64,000 nucleotides of DNA from Bryum argenteum (Eukaryota > Streptophyta > Bryopsida > Bryales > Bryaceae). Shown here piece after piece: positions 62,730 to 64,000 of this stretch. The DNA lies in the NCBI GenBank assembly GCA_037043015.1, contig CM073327.1:16598727-16662726 (forward strand). The letters are read 5' to 3'. The position numbers and the translations under genes are program-made. The stretch's first letter is position 1. The number at the start of each line of letters is the position of its first letter. Below the pieces are notes generated by a model, which was not told the DNA's origin, did not search any database, and saw nothing but the letters and a program-made list of their open reading frames with translations.

Positions 62730-64000
62730 TAATCCCCTCACTATTGATTACACCTTTACGAACCTCATTGATGACACCTTTCCTCAAAAGAAGGTATTCC
62801 TCCCCAAATTGTGGGGGTGTTAAATTTTTAGCCACGCTCTTTGCAAAGGCCAAGTGCGAACGGGCCTTAAGGGCCTGAGAATATAGTAAGGTTAGTCCAC
62901 GTAGATATTCCACGTCACATAATTACCACGTCAGCCGAACAGGTGGAGGCACGCCCGTTTTCTGGTGCCGCAGTCCGGAAGAGCATTCCTGCACTCACAG
63001 AGCACTCAGCAGAGTGTTCGAATTCCGGAGGTTCCGTCCATTATTGATTTTCAAGCAACGCCCAGAGATTGCTTCTTCAATCGTCTGCGCGGACGAATTC
63101 TTCAGGTACGCTGCAATTATCTGAATCCATCGATACCCCGGTGCCTCATTATCGATCAAGTGTGGTCATAATAAGCTCTCGCAGGATGCTTGAAAGCAAG
63201 CCTATCTGATTGAGCCGCCGGGTGGTAGTGGTTCAGAGGTTTCTGATCTGTCCTGTCTTAAATTCAAGAGCTTAGGATTGATTCTCCTCGCAGACACCCT
63301 TGTACCGGAAGTTTAGGGTTTCCACACTAGGAAGACTACTCCCTTCCTCAAGGCATTTCAATTTATGATTTCATGCATCCTTTCCTGCGGAATGAAGTAG
63401 GAGATAGTAGATAAAGTGCATTTTCAGTGATCAAGTCCAACCAGATGAGAGGACTGTGAGAATGACACTTAAAAGGTCAATGATGGACCACACCACTATG
63501 TTCTTCAAATCATTTGATTTTTAAGGTTGCATCCTTTCTCGAGGCGATCACAATAGACAGTTCTGTTCCCATTAGGAGATGAGTTGCCGTTGGAAACAGA
63601 GTCGGTATCTATGAATTGCAAGTGACAAGGACAAGGGAGGTTATAGTCCGTCTTGTTTCGAATGAAAGCGCTCAAGATTGATAATGCACCTCACAGGTAG
63701 CGGAAGTCTAGGGTTACTCATCCAGCCATCGGAAAGCGTAGTAGTGAGCATTCTTAGCATGTTGTTGCTTCTACTTCCTTTTTAGAGCATTTCAGTTCAG
63801 AGTTTCATGTATTCTTTCCTCTTTAGCTCACAAAGTGAACAGTGGTCGCAAAATGACCGATACGACTGATACAAGTAGGTTACAGGATATAAACTGAATC
63901 ATTAGTGATCAACTCTATCCAGATTAGAGGAAGGTGATAACGTTGTTTCCAAAGACGGATCAAACCACTCTCTTCTTTAATTCACTTGATTCTTTAGGGT
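62730..64000. other. Possible 5' leader and first intron of a gene beyond the right edge
   Basis: From about 62940 the sequence is richer in G/C, with a plausible untranslated first exon ending at a donor CAG|GTACGC near 63103. The rest is intron-like, with a diverged tandem duplication of about 475 bp ('gtgatcaa(g/c)tc' at 63428 and 63903; 'tttcaatttatgatttcatg' against 'tttcagttcagagtttcatg'). ORFs 62570-62878 and 62965-63171 have no recognised domain. Confidence 0.35.

Overview
The window looks like nuclear DNA of a plant, probably a non-flowering streptophyte. It is intron-rich, with long AT-rich gene-poor stretches. The host genes are recognisably plant: an ESCRT-I VPS23/ELC gene, a xyloglucan endotransglucosylase/hydrolase (XTH) gene, remnants of a SKIP5-like gene and of an ATX1-type copper chaperone. 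The transposons are also of plant type. The species cannot be named from sequence alone. The host genes end normally at TAG or TAA, so the standard code applies.

Layout. 1-4.6 kb: a broken SKIP5-like gene (minus strand) between copies of a non-autonomous family that ends in TTAA. 4.6-28.1 kb: one large mobile-DNA island. Its base is a 32-bp GC-rich satellite, split by a 14.8-kb element (5328-20169; 19-bp inverted ends, 10-bp target duplication). That element is itself split by a complete Ty3/Gypsy LTR retrotransposon (5350-15768) with identical 739-bp LTRs and a perfect 5-bp target duplication. To the right of the satellite lies a decayed multi-exon gene (about 21.2-27.5 kb) with a ParB/sulfiredoxin-like domain, a C-terminal region resembling an adenine methyltransferase, and two FCP1-like HAD domains. 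About seventeen copies of a 19-bp palindrome (TATCGGCTGCCAGCCGATA type) are scattered through its introns and flanks; the satellite unit carries a shorter palindrome with the same arms. This is the strongest candidate for an undescribed system.

28-39.8 kb: gene-poor DNA with a decayed unrecognised gene (33.5-35.4 kb), a decayed ATX1-like copper chaperone (36.06-36.46 kb) and several MITEs. 39.8-42 kb: an intact four-exon XTH gene (minus) with an extensin-like Pro-rich insert between signal peptide and catalytic domain. 42-51.5 kb: dense MITE territory, plus one tRNA-type SINE with perfect 13-bp target duplications. 51.7-54.4 kb: intact three-exon VPS23/ELC (minus). 54.5-64 kb: a small tail-anchored-type protein gene (58521-59039) whose 3' end has been tandemly copied, more MITEs including one with a perfect 10-bp target duplication, and a possible 5' leader of a gene beyond the right edge.

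The host genes are not functionally linked. The order of insertion can be read: satellite first, then the 19-bp-TIR element, then the LTR element. All six in-frame stops in the ParB-like gene could be C-to-T changes in CAG, CAA or CGA codons, as expected for a methylated, dying element.
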